Notes under the pieces: generated by a model | Told to the model about the DNA's origin: nothing | The model's input: the letters and a program-made list of their open reading frames with translations, nothing else | Database searches by the model: none | Shown: positions 26,481 through 34,533 of the stretch, piece by piece | Numbering within the stretch: the stretch's first letter is position 1 | Layout: every line of letters starts with the position of its first letter | Position numbers and translations under genes: made by a program | NCBI GenBank assembly: GCA_965250105.1 | Contig: OZ252290.1 | Coordinates: 3,038,001-3,102,000, forward strand | Origin: JBCBSK01 sp965250105 | GTDB lineage: Bacteria > Pseudomonadota > Alphaproteobacteria > Rhizobiales > Tepidamorphaceae | Reading direction: 5' to 3' | Length of the DNA: 64,000 nt

Positions 26481-28007
26481 CGCGCGCCGTCGATCCATAG
26501 CGAACAGTCCGCCGCCGACGACAAGAGACCGCATGCGGTCGTGATCGGCAGCGGCTTCGGCGGCCTCGCGGCCGCCGTGCGGTTGGGTGCCAAGGGCTAC
26601 CGGGTCACCGTCCTGGAACGGCTCGATGCGCCGGGCGGCCGGGCCTATGTCTATCGCGACGACGGTTTCGTCTTCGATGCCGGGCCGACCATCATCACGC
26701 TGCCCTTCCTGTTCGAGGAATTGTGGTCGTTGTGCGGCCGGCGGCTCGCCGACGATGTCGATCTGAGGCCGCTCGATCCCTTTTACCGCATCCGTTTCGA
26801 CGACGGCGCCACTTTCGAGGCCTGCGCCGATCCCGAGCGCATGCGCGCCGAGATCGCGAAATTCTCGCCCGGCGATGTCGCCGGCTATGACGCCTATATG
26901 CGCGACAGCGAGAGGATCTATCGCGTCGCTTATGAGGATATTGGCCAAAGGCCGTTCTCGACGCTCGCCCAGATGGCCTCAGCCATTCCGCCGATGATCG
27001 CCTTCCGCGCCGATCGCAGCGTGCATGCGCATGTTTCCAAACATATCCGCGATCCGAGACTGCGCATCGCGCTCGGCTTTCATCCGCTGTTCGTCGGCGC
27101 CAATCCGATGACGGTAACTTGCGCCTACAGCATGATCTCCTTCCTCGAACGCGACTATGGCGTCCATTTCGCCATGGGTGGCACCGGCAGCCTGGTGCGC
27201 GGCCTGGCCGGGCTGATCGACGGGCAAGGCGGACGGATCCACTGCAATGCCGAAGTGGCCGAGATCCTGGTGCGCGATGGCCGGGCGACCGGCGTCCGCC
27301 TGGCCTCTGGCGAGACGCTGGCGGCCGATATCGTCGTGTCCAATGCCGATTCCGCCTGGACCTATCGCAAGCTCCTGCCCGAGACCGTGCGCAAACGCTG
27401 GCCGGACCGGAAGATCGACAGCAGACGCTATTCGATGAGCCTGTTCGTCTGGTATTTCGGCACAAACCGGCGTTACGAGGACGTCCGCCATCACACCATC
27501 GTCCTCGGCCCGCGCTATGAGGCGCTCCTGGCCGATATCTTCAAGCGCAAGCATCTCGCCGAGGATTTCAGCCTCTACGTCCATCGTCCGACCGCGACCG
27601 ATCCGTCGATGGCGCCCGAGGGCTGTGATTCCTTCTACGCGCTCGCGCCGGTGCCCAATCTCGACGGTGATACCGACTGGAACGTGATGGCGGAAACCTA
27701 TCGGCGGCGTATCGCCCGGCGGCTGTCGGAAACCATCCTGCCCGGCGTCGAGGATCATGTCGTCACCTCGCGTGTCCTGACGCCGCTCGACTTCCGCGAC
27801 AGGCTGCTGTCCTGGAAGGGCGCCGCCTTCGGCCTCGAACCCGCGATCCTGCAGACCGCCTGGTTCCGTCCGCACAACCAGAGCGAGGATATCGACGGGC
27901 TCTATCTCGTCGGCGCGGGCACCCATCCCGGCGCCGGCGTGCCCGGCGTCCTGACCTCGGCGCGCATTCTCGACAAGCTGGTGCCGCATGCCGCAACGAC
28001 CCGCTGA
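26472..28007 (+). CDS. crtI: Phytoene desaturase (lycopene- or neurosporene-forming)
   Basis: 511 residues, family length. FAD-binding VVIGSGFGGLAAAVRLGAKGYRV near the N-terminus, then ERLDAPGGRAYVYRDDGFVFDAGPTIIT, diagnostic for CrtI-type desaturases. The C-terminal LYLVGAGTHPGAGVPGVL binds FAD again. It introduces three or four double bonds into phytoene at the membrane. The number of steps cannot be read from sequence. In frame, a stop lies four codons upstream, so the ATG at 26472 is the only usable start; it lacks a ribosome site. The 3' end overlaps crtB by 20 bases. Confidence 0.97.
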   Translation: MLTRAPSIHSEQSAADDKRPHAVVIGSGFGGLAAAVRLGAKGYRVTVLERLDAPGGRAYVYRDDGFVFDAGPTIITLPFLFEELWSLCGRRLADDVDLRPLDPFYRIRFDDGATFEACADPERMRAEIAKFSPGDVAGYDAYMRDSERIYRVAYEDIGQRPFSTLAQMASAIPPMIAFRADRSVHAHVSKHIRDPRLRIALGFHPLFVGANPMTVTCAYSMISFLERDYGVHFAMGGTGSLVRGLAGLIDGQGGRIHCNAEVAEILVRDGRATGVRLASGETLAADIVVSNADSAWTYRKLLPETVRKRWPDRKIDSRRYSMSLFVWYFGTNRRYEDVRHHTIVLGPRYEALLADIFKRKHLAEDFSLYVHRPTATDPSMAPEGCDSFYALAPVPNLDGDTDWNVMAETYRRRIARRLSETILPGVEDHVVTSRVLTPLDFRDRLLSWKGAAFGLEPAILQTAWFRPHNQSEDIDGLYLVGAGTHPGAGVPGVLTSARILDKLVPHAATTR

Positions 28008-29064
28008 ACGCCTGTTTCCCGGCGCCGCCGACCGGGCGGTGTGCCGCGACCTGATCCGAACGGGATCGCGGTCCTTCCATGCCGCCTCGCTGATCCTGCC
28101 CGAACGGGTGCGCGACCCGGCCTATGCGCTCTATGCCTTCTGCCGGCTCGCCGATGATGCGGTCGATACCGGCGAGCGCGACGATCAGGCGGTGGCCCGG
28201 CTCCAGGCGCGGCTCGACGCGGCCTATGACGGTCATCCCGCCGACCATCCGGTCGACCGCGCCTTCGCCGATATGATCCGGCGCTTCGAAATGCCGAAGA
28301 CGTTGCCGCAGGCGTTGATCGAGGGGCTCGACTGGGACGCGGCCGGGCGGCGCTACCGCACGCTGTCCGATCTGAGGGCCTATTCGGCGCGTGTCGCGGG
28401 CACCGTCGGGGCCATGATGACGGTGCTGATGGGCGTCCGTGACAGCGAGACCCTGGCGCGCGCCTGCGATCTCGGCGTCGCCATGCAATTGACCAATATC
28501 GCTCGCGACATCGGCGAGGATGCACGCAACGGACGCGTTTATCTGCCGCTCGACTGGCTCGATCAGGCCGGCATCGATGTCGAGGCCTGGCTTGAACGAC
28601 CCGCGGCGACCGATGCCGTCATCGTTCTGACCGAACGGCTTCTGGCGGCGGCCGAGGACCTCTACGATCGCGCGCTGCCCGGCATCGCCCGGCTTCCGGT
28701 TGACTGCCGCCCGGCGATCCATGCCGCGCGCGCGCTCTACCGCGAGATCGGCCGAGAGGTGGCGCGCAACGGTTATGATTCGGTCAGCCGGCGCGCCGTC
28801 GTGTCGGGCAACCGCAAGCTCGCCATCCTCGCCAATGCGGCGGTCTCGGCGCTGTGGCCGGCGCGCGAGGCCGATGCGCCGGTCCTGACCGAGGTGCGCT
28901 TCCTGGTCGATGCGGTCGGTCCGGCATCGACCCGGTCGCCGGTCGGCTTGCGCGACCGCACCGAATGGGTGCTGCGCCTGTTCGATCGGCTCGGCGAGCG
29001 CGATCTCGCCGCGCCCTTGGATCGCGGCGGACCGGCGCGGCCGCCGGTTGGGCCGGGCCTGTGA
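27988..29064 (+). CDS. crtB: Phytoene synthase
   Basis: 358 residues. Condenses two geranylgeranyl diphosphates to phytoene. The squalene/phytoene synthase signatures are present: SFHAASLILPERVRDPAYALYAFCR, Asp-rich DDAVD near the N-terminus, YSARVAGTVGAMM and QLTNIARDIGEDARNGRVYLP, with the second Asp-rich motif. It starts within the last codons of crtI, which implies translational coupling. A C-terminal tail of about 30 residues rich in Pro and Gly (GGPARPPVGPGL) extends past the core. Confidence 0.97.
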   Translation: MPQRPAERLFPGAADRAVCRDLIRTGSRSFHAASLILPERVRDPAYALYAFCRLADDAVDTGERDDQAVARLQARLDAAYDGHPADHPVDRAFADMIRRFEMPKTLPQALIEGLDWDAAGRRYRTLSDLRAYSARVAGTVGAMMTVLMGVRDSETLARACDLGVAMQLTNIARDIGEDARNGRVYLPLDWLDQAGIDVEAWLERPAATDAVIVLTERLLAAAEDLYDRALPGIARLPVDCRPAIHAARALYREIGREVARNGYDSVSRRAVVSGNRKLAILANAAVSALWPAREADAPVLTEVRFLVDAVGPASTRSPVGLRDRTEWVLRLFDRLGERDLAAPLDRGGPARPPVGPGL

Positions 29065-29175
29065 CCGCCGGCCGCAGATCTGGCTGGGCAGAACAGCCCT
29101 ATAACGTGTAGGATATCGACCAAATGGAGAGGCAGGGAACGGCGCGCGGCGCGGTCGCGGCCGGAGGCGTGATCG

Positions 29176-29673
29176 ATGCCGGACGCATCCATCTTCATCT
29201 TCATCGCCTTGTGCACGCTGACGGCCATGTCGGGCGGCATCTTCCGGCCGGGCGCCTGGTACGAAACGCTCGACAAGCCCTCCTGGACGCCGCGCGACTG
29301 GGTGTTTCCGGTCGTCTGGATGATCCTCTATGCGCTGATCGCGGTCGCGGGCTGGCTCGTCTGGCGCGCCGCGCCTGGGGGCGCGGCCGTCCTGCCGCTA
29401 GCGATCTACGGCGTGCAGCTCTTTCTCAACGCATCGTGGTCGGCGGTCTTCTTCGGCCTGCGCCGGCCCGATCTCGGCATGATCAATGTCGCGCTTCTAT
29501 GGTTGTCCATCCTCGCGATGATCGTCACCTTCTATCCGGTGAGCGCGTTCGCGGCCCTGATCATGCTGCCCTACCTCGCCTGGGTCAGCATCGCGGCGAC
29601 GCTGAACTTCGTGATCTGGCGGCGCAATCCGCGCGGCGGCGCCCCGGCCGACATCACCGGTGCCGCGACCTGA
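29176..29673 (+). CDS. tspO: TspO/MBR family tryptophan-rich sensory protein
   Basis: 165 residues with five hydrophobic helices and the family motifs PGAWYETLDKPSWTPRDWVFP, VVWMILYALIAVAGWLVW, NASWSAVFFGLRRPDLGM and LPYLAWVSIAATLNFVIWRRN. Outer-membrane TspO in purple bacteria binds tetrapyrroles and lowers photosynthesis gene expression in oxygen. The position after crtIB matches the 'crtK' locus of other PGCs. GGAGG lies 9 bases before the ATG. The C-terminus is slightly extended (RGGAPADITGAAT). Confidence 0.95.
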   Translation: MPDASIFIFIALCTLTAMSGGIFRPGAWYETLDKPSWTPRDWVFPVVWMILYALIAVAGWLVWRAAPGGAAVLPLAIYGVQLFLNASWSAVFFGLRRPDLGMINVALLWLSILAMIVTFYPVSAFAALIMLPYLAWVSIAATLNFVIWRRNPRGGAPADITGAAT

Positions 29674-29734
29674 GGAGCACTGGGAGCACTGAAAACGAGC
29701 GGGGCAGGGGCGGCAGTGAACGGGAGGTCCCGGC

Positions 29735-29899
29735 ATGACGGGTTACGCATCGATGATGATCGTCCAGTTGATCCTCGTCTTCGGCGGCTTGGGTGGTCTC
29801 TTGGTCTGGCAATTGCGCGACGTGCGCAAGGCGCAAGCCAAGAGCGATACCGGCCAGCGCCTGTTCTTTCGCGAGATCGAGCCCGACGAGAAAGACTGA
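29735..29899 (+). CDS. Small single-pass membrane protein between tspO and crtC (54 aa)
   Basis: 54 residues starting at an ATG with GGGAGG eight bases upstream. An N-terminal helix (about 5-24, MIVQLILVFGGLGGLLVWQL) is followed by a charged tail with RDVRKAQ and FFREIEPDEKD. A tiny unnamed gene in this position occurs in other alphaproteobacterial PGCs as I recall, but I give no name. It ends 20 bases before the convergent crtC stop. Likely cotranscribed with crtI-crtB-tspO. Confidence 0.75.
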   Translation: MTGYASMMIVQLILVFGGLGGLLVWQLRDVRKAQAKSDTGQRLFFREIEPDEKD

Positions 29900-29919
29900 G
29901 CGTCTGGGCGTCTGCCTGA

Positions 29920-31044
29920 TCAGGGACGCGTGTCGATCGGTGCGCGGCCGAATGGCCAACGCGGCATGCGGAAGGGCAGCAGGCATTTGACCCAAGTCCG
30001 TCTGAGCCGGTCGAGATCGATGCTCTCATGCACCGCCGACAGCGTCTCGCCGCCGAGCCGGGTCACCAGTTCCGAGCGCGTATAGAAGGGCGTGTCCTCG
30101 AAGGTCCGCCGGATATGGGCGCGCGGGCCGGGCGTGTCGCCGGCATCGCTTTGACCGCCCGCCTCGACATGGGTGCGGCGCGGCACGCGCCAGATGCGGC
30201 CGGGCGGCAGATCCGTCTTCGGCGGTGGCGGGAAGACGTCGAACGCGCCGTCCTGCCCAATTTCGACGCCGAAGGAGAACAGATCGCCGGACCGGCGGAT
30301 GCCGTCATAGAGGATGACGGCCCGGTCGCCGAGATCGGCGCGCGCCCAGTCCCATTCGCGGAACCCGTCTTCGAGCGGTTCCGACCCCCAATTCGTGTCG
30401 AGGTAGCCATGCCCCCGCCAGGCGAGACCGGGCTCGGAAAAAGCGACGTCGAGCCGTGCCAGCGGCGCCGACGGCCACCAGCCATGCCGGCCCCGGCCAT
30501 CAAGGTCGATCGCCTGGTCGGTCACGAGGTGCGGCGTCAACCGGATCGTGCCCTTGACGCGGCGCGGTAGCGGCACGGCGGTCTCGTCGACCGTGATGAC
30601 AAGATCGTCGCCCTCCCACGCCATGGCGGAACCACCCACGACGAAGCGCGCTTGGTCGCGCGCCATCTGGCGGCGGCCGCGCTCCGTCATGCACCAGCGT
30701 GCCTTGGGACCGTAGAGGGCAACATTGATGGCGCAATGGTTTTCCGGATCACCCCGCCCGGACCAGTGATAGTACGGCGAGAACACGCTGCCCACGAAGC
30801 CGATCACGGTCAGCCCGAACCGGCCGCAATCGCTCAGCCCGTCGACATACCACCAGAGATAACCGCCCGGCGGCACTTGCGGATCGAAGCCGGGCCGGCC
30901 ATCCGGCATCTGGCGATCCGCCAGCGGCAGGCGTGCGACGGCGATCCCGCCGGAAGTCGGCTGTTCGGCTTGCGAGGCTGATGCCGCGACAGGCCCCGCC
31001 GGGCGATCGTCATGGATCGCCGCGTTCCTCATGCCCGGGACCAT
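29920..31044 (-). CDS. crtC: Hydroxyneurosporene synthase (carotenoid 1,2-hydratase)
   Basis: About 374 residues from the ATG at 31044 (31032 is equally possible). Longer in-frame starts at 31098 and 31086 would place the PpsR operator inside the gene and are rejected. It adds water across the 1,2 double bond of neurosporene or lycopene. Family blocks present: GGYLWWYVDGLSDCGRFGLT, FVGSVFSPYYHWSGRGDPENHCAINVALYG, GYLDTNWGSEPLE with WDWARA. crtC is the only leftward gene in this part and is separated from its usual partner crtD, which lies 19 kb away. Confidence 0.95.
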   Translation of the reverse strand: MVPGMRNAAIHDDRPAGPVAASASQAEQPTSGGIAVARLPLADRQMPDGRPGFDPQVPPGGYLWWYVDGLSDCGRFGLTVIGFVGSVFSPYYHWSGRGDPENHCAINVALYGPKARWCMTERGRRQMARDQARFVVGGSAMAWEGDDLVITVDETAVPLPRRVKGTIRLTPHLVTDQAIDLDGRGRHGWWPSAPLARLDVAFSEPGLAWRGHGYLDTNWGSEPLEDGFREWDWARADLGDRAVILYDGIRRSGDLFSFGVEIGQDGAFDVFPPPPKTDLPPGRIWRVPRRTHVEAGGQSDAGDTPGPRAHIRRTFEDTPFYTRSELVTRLGGETLSAVHESIDLDRLRRTWVKCLLPFRMPRWPFGRAPIDTRP

Positions 31045-31079
31045 CCGAAGATATGCGTCATTGACACTCCCTGACCGCG

Positions 31080-31097
31080 TGTCCATTCTAATTGACA
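31080..31097. promoter_or_regulatory. PpsR/CrtJ operator in the crtC-crtE divergent region
   Basis: TGTCCATTCTAATTGACA is an exact TGT-N12-ACA palindrome. On the plus strand its right arm contains TTGACA, a possible -35 for crtE; on the minus strand TGGACA could serve crtC. One site could therefore repress both genes. Confidence 0.85.
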
Positions 31098-31180
31098 CAT
31101 AGAAACGGCAATGTCGATGGACATAGCATCGGCAGCCGACGGGCCATCATTTCGCTGGATCGTCGCTTGGGAGGGTCGCC

Positions 31181-32050
31181 ATGGATATCGGAAACCGGAT
31201 CGAACGCGCGCTGGAAGTCGCGATCGCCCATGCCGAGGCGCCGGGCGCGCCGCCGAGACTGGCGGAAGCCTTGCGCTACGCGGTGTTTCCCGGTGGCGCG
31301 CGGGTGCGACCAAGGCTTTGTCTGTCGGTGGCGCGTGCCTGCGGCGACGATGCGCCGGATCTGGCCGATGCGACGGCGGCGGCGCTTGAACTCCTGCATT
31401 GCGCATCGCTCGTGCATGACGATCTGCCCTGTTTCGACGATGCCGATCTGCGACGCGGCAAGCCGTCGGTCCATGCCGTGTTCGGCGAACCGCTGGCGGT
31501 TCTCGCCGGTGACGCGCTGATCGTGCTGGCCTTCGAAACGGTGGCGCGGGCGGGCGCGCATAGGCCCGACCGGCTGGCAGGGATCATCACCACGATCACG
31601 CGGGCGGTCGGCATGCCGGCCGGCATCACCGCCGGACAGGCCTGGGAGAGCGAGCCGCACCGCCATCTCGAAAACTACCACCACGCCAAGACCGGCGCCT
31701 TGTTCGTCGGCGGTTGCGTCGCCGGCGCGCTGGCGGCCGGCACCGATCCCGCGCCCTGGCGCCAGCTCGGCGAGCGGCTTGGCGAGGCCTATCAGGTGGC
31801 CGACGATTTGCGCGACGCCTTTTCAGACAGCGCCGACCTCGGCAAGCCGGTCGGCCAGGACCGTATCCATGACCGGCCGAGCGCGCTCCGCGAACTCGGG
31901 GCCAAAGGGTGCGTGGGCAAGCTCGAAGACCTCGTCGCCGGCGCGGTCGCGGCCATTCCCGATTGTCCCGGCCATGCCGAACTGAAGGGGCTCGTCCTGA
32001 GCGAGGCGAAGCGGCTGATGCCGAAGAAGCTCGCCCGCCAGGCGGCCTGA
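31181..32050 (+). CDS. crtE: Geranylgeranyl diphosphate synthase
   Basis: 289 residues, family length. Makes the C20 precursor for carotenoids and the bacteriochlorophyll tail. First Asp-rich motif HDDLPCFDDADLRRGKPS with the DDxxxxD spacing of bacterial enzymes. Second motif YQVADDLRDAF. KTGALFVGG lies between them. The ATG follows GGGAGGG at 7 bases. First gene of a long rightward run that continues without a clear terminator to pufC. Confidence 0.96.
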   Translation: MDIGNRIERALEVAIAHAEAPGAPPRLAEALRYAVFPGGARVRPRLCLSVARACGDDAPDLADATAAALELLHCASLVHDDLPCFDDADLRRGKPSVHAVFGEPLAVLAGDALIVLAFETVARAGAHRPDRLAGIITTITRAVGMPAGITAGQAWESEPHRHLENYHHAKTGALFVGGCVAGALAAGTDPAPWRQLGERLGEAYQVADDLRDAFSDSADLGKPVGQDRIHDRPSALRELGAKGCVGKLEDLVAGAVAAIPDCPGHAELKGLVLSEAKRLMPKKLARQAA

Positions 32051-32094
32051 ACCGCAAACGACAGCGCCGCGTGGCATCGCGCAAGGACCCTGTC

Positions 32095-33312
32095 ATGGCC
32101 GAGCCATTCGCCGAACAGGTCTCCGAGCCAGACCGGCTGACGGTCGACGGACCTGTCGGCCCGACCCCGTCCGAAACTGATCCCGGGGCGGGGCGTGTCA
32201 GCTTGGCGGACCGGTTCTGCGACATGCGCAACCGGCTGATCGCCCAGCCCTGGTTTCAGAAATGGTCGGCGGAGTTTCCGCTGACGCGTGGCATCGCCCG
32301 GCGCAAGGCGCGCGATCTATTCCGAATCACGGCCGGCTTTGTCCAGACGCAGATCCTCGTCGCCTGTGTCGAGTTCGACCTATTCGAGATTTTGGCGCGC
32401 GAGCCGCGCACGCTTATGCAGCTCGCCCATCGCTGCGGCCTTCCAGCGGCTGATATGGCGCGGTTGTTGCGCGGTGCCGTGGCGCTCGATCTGTTCCGCC
32501 AGCGGTCCGACGGCCGCTACGGGCTGGGCCAGCTCGGGGCCGCGATCATCGGCAATCCCGGTATCCCGGACATGGTCCGCCACAACAGGGCGTTCTATGC
32601 CGATCTGCGCGATCCGGTGGCATTGCTGCGGGGCGGGGCGATGTCGGGCGCGGTGGCGGCCCTCTGGCCCTATGCGTCGCGCGCGGTGCCCGCCGATCTG
32701 TCGACGGCCGAAACCGCCACCTATTCGCACGTGATGGCCACGTCCCAGGCGATGCTGGCCGAGGACATTCTCGACGCCTACCCCTTCGCCCGGCACCGAA
32801 AACTGCTTGATGTCGGCGGCGGCACCGGCGCTTTCCTGCTCGATGTCGCCCGCGGGCTGCCGACCCTTCACCTCACTTTGTTCGATCTGCCGTCGGTCGC
32901 CGATCAGGCGCGCGCGGCGCTGGCCAAGGACCCGCTCGGCGCGCGGATCGCCGTCACCGGCGGCGACTTCCTGTCCGGCACGCTGCCGCAAGGCGCCGAC
33001 CTCGTAAGCCTGGTCCGTATCATTCTGGATCACCCCGACGATGACGTGTCGCGCCTGTTGTCCACGATCCGGGCGGCGATCGCGCCCGATGGGGTCCTGC
33101 TGATCGCTGAACCGGTATCGGGCGTGGCCGGCGCGGAGCTCATGAGCGACGTCTATTTCCCGTTCTATCTCAAGGCGATGGGGGGCGGGAACACGCGCTC
33201 GCTGGCGCAGCATGCCGCGCTTCTCGAACGCGCCGGCTTCACCGATATCCGCGCCCTGCCGACCCGCCGTCCGCTCCTGACCAGCCTCGTCACGGCGCGT
33301 CCGGCAAAGTGA
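32095..33312 (+). CDS. crtF: Hydroxyneurosporene O-methyltransferase
   Basis: 405 residues from the ATG at 32095 (a GTG at 32071 is possible). N-terminal dimerisation/HTH domain to about 190, then a SAM-dependent methyltransferase fold with LLDVGGGTGAFLLDVA as the SAM loop and LVRIILDHPDDDVSRLL matching small-molecule O-methyltransferases such as AcuR/COMT. It methylates the 1-hydroxyl made by CrtC. 44 bases follow crtE. The crtF-bchC gap holds three PpsR operators. Confidence 0.95.
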   Translation: MAEPFAEQVSEPDRLTVDGPVGPTPSETDPGAGRVSLADRFCDMRNRLIAQPWFQKWSAEFPLTRGIARRKARDLFRITAGFVQTQILVACVEFDLFEILAREPRTLMQLAHRCGLPAADMARLLRGAVALDLFRQRSDGRYGLGQLGAAIIGNPGIPDMVRHNRAFYADLRDPVALLRGGAMSGAVAALWPYASRAVPADLSTAETATYSHVMATSQAMLAEDILDAYPFARHRKLLDVGGGTGAFLLDVARGLPTLHLTLFDLPSVADQARAALAKDPLGARIAVTGGDFLSGTLPQGADLVSLVRIILDHPDDDVSRLLSTIRAAIAPDGVLLIAEPVSGVAGAELMSDVYFPFYLKAMGGGNTRSLAQHAALLERAGFTDIRALPTRRPLLTSLVTARPAK

Positions 33313-33322
33313 CTACTATAAG

Positions 33323-33340
33323 TGTTAAGTTTACTTGACA
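33323..33340. promoter_or_regulatory. PpsR/CrtJ operator 1 upstream of bchC
   Basis: TGTTAAGTTTACTTGACA, exact TGT-N12-ACA. Its right end is the TTGACA -35 element of the putative bchC promoter. Confidence 0.87.
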
Positions 33341-33362
33341 TAGCCATATGTCCAATTAAATT
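33335..33362 (+). promoter_or_regulatory. Putative sigma-70 promoter for bchC-puf
   Basis: TTGACA (33335-33340), 16-base spacer, TAAATT (33357-33362). The -35 lies in operator 1 and the -10 in operator 2, so PpsR binding at either would block RNA polymerase. Confidence 0.65.
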
Positions 33363-33366
33363 TACA
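33349..33366. promoter_or_regulatory. PpsR/CrtJ operator 2 upstream of bchC
   Basis: TGTCCAATTAAATTTACA, exact TGT-N12-ACA, 8 bases after operator 1. This 8-base spacing is the arrangement described for cooperative CrtJ/PpsR binding on bchC. Confidence 0.87.
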
Positions 33367-33383
33367 TCAATTACAAAGGCGGC

Positions 33384-33401
33384 TGTCAGCCCGTGCTGAC
33401 A
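33384..33401. promoter_or_regulatory. PpsR/CrtJ operator 3 upstream of bchC
   Basis: TGTCAGCCCGTGCTGACA, exact TGT-N12-ACA with extended symmetry (TGTCAGC/GCTGACA). It lies downstream of the putative -10, 17 bases after operator 2. Confidence 0.85.
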
Positions 33402-33507
33402 CCGAAAGCGGCTGGCGGCGCCCCTCGCGGGTGCGGTGGCCGGGCATGCAGCGGCCGGGAAGGCGCCTCGCCGAGCGAGGGCGGATCAGAGGGATACGCG
33501 TAAGGCC

Positions 33508-34533
33508 ATGGATGGCAGGGGTCTCGACAACAGGGCGCATACCGCATTCGGCGGGGCGTTCGACACGACCGCGCTCGACACGACGGCCGTCGTTTTCGAA
33601 GCGCCGGAACGGATCGCGTTGAGCCGGTTGACCTTGCCCGACCGGGGCGAGGGCGAGGCCGTCGTCGACATGGAATGGAGCGGCATTTCGACCGGCACGG
33701 AGAAGCTCCTCTGGTCGGGCGCCATGCCGCCTTTTCCAGGCATGGGCTATCCTTTGGTGCCGGGCTATGAATCGGTCGGCCGGGTGCGGTCGGCGGATGC
33801 GGCCGGTCCGGTGCGGCCGGGCGACCGGGTCTTCGTGCCCGGCGCGCGTTGCTATGGCGCGGTGCGTGGCCTGTTCGGCGGCGCCGCCTCGCGCGTCGTC
33901 GTGCCATCGGACCGGCTCATTCCGGTGCCCGAGGGTCTTGGCGAGGAAGGCGTTCTCCTGGCGCTCGCCGCCACCGCCTATCACGCGCTGGTGCCGACCG
34001 ATCCCGCTATCGAGAACCGGCTGATCCTACCCGAACTGATCGTCGGCCATGGCGTTCTCGGCCGGCTGATCGCGCGCCTGGTCGTGGCGCTCGACGGCCC
34101 ACCGCCGGTCGTCTGGGAGACCAATCCCGCCCGCCGCGACGGGGCCGACGGCTACCAGGTCATATCGCCCGATGGCGATGACCGGGCCGACTATGCCGCG
34201 ATCGTCGATGTCAGCGGCGACAGCGCCATTCTCGACAGGCTGGTGTCGCGGCTCGCGCCGCGCGGCGAGATCGTGCTCGCCGGCTTCTATGCGGCACCTT
34301 TGTCCTTCGTCTTTCCGCCCGCCTTCATGAAGGAGGCGCGGCTCAGGATCGCGGCGGAATTCAAGGAACCGGATCTCCGCGCGGTGACTGGTCTCATCGC
34401 GGCCGGGCGCCTGTCGCTCAACGGCCTCATCACCCATCGCCACGGCGCGCAAGACGCCGCGACGGCCTATCGCACGGCCTTCGACGATGCCGACTGTCTG
34501 AAAATGATACTCGACTGGAGGACATGCTCATGA
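33508..34533 (+). CDS. bchC: 3-hydroxyethyl bacteriochlorophyllide a dehydrogenase
   Basis: 341 residues from the ATG at 33508. Medium-chain dehydrogenase-like fold: GroES-like N-terminus with MEWSGISTGTEKLLWSG and VPGYESVGRV, then a Rossmann domain (ELIVGHGVLGRLIARLVVALDG). It oxidises the 3-hydroxyethyl group to the acetyl group of bacteriochlorophyll a. The frame is open upstream to 33436, but that part overlaps the region just after operator 3 and lacks homology. The stop overlaps bchX by four bases (ATGA). Confidence 0.96.
   Translation: MDGRGLDNRAHTAFGGAFDTTALDTTAVVFEAPERIALSRLTLPDRGEGEAVVDMEWSGISTGTEKLLWSGAMPPFPGMGYPLVPGYESVGRVRSADAAGPVRPGDRVFVPGARCYGAVRGLFGGAASRVVVPSDRLIPVPEGLGEEGVLLALAATAYHALVPTDPAIENRLILPELIVGHGVLGRLIARLVVALDGPPPVVWETNPARRDGADGYQVISPDGDDRADYAAIVDVSGDSAILDRLVSRLAPRGEIVLAGFYAAPLSFVFPPAFMKEARLRIAAEFKEPDLRAVTGLIAAGRLSLNGLITHRHGAQDAATAYRTAFDDADCLKMILDWRTCS

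Noticed and set aside
31045..31098. Longer N-terminus for CrtC starting at 31098 or 31086
   Set aside because: Would put the PpsR operator inside or at the edge of the coding region, and the extra residues have no resemblance to other CrtC proteins.
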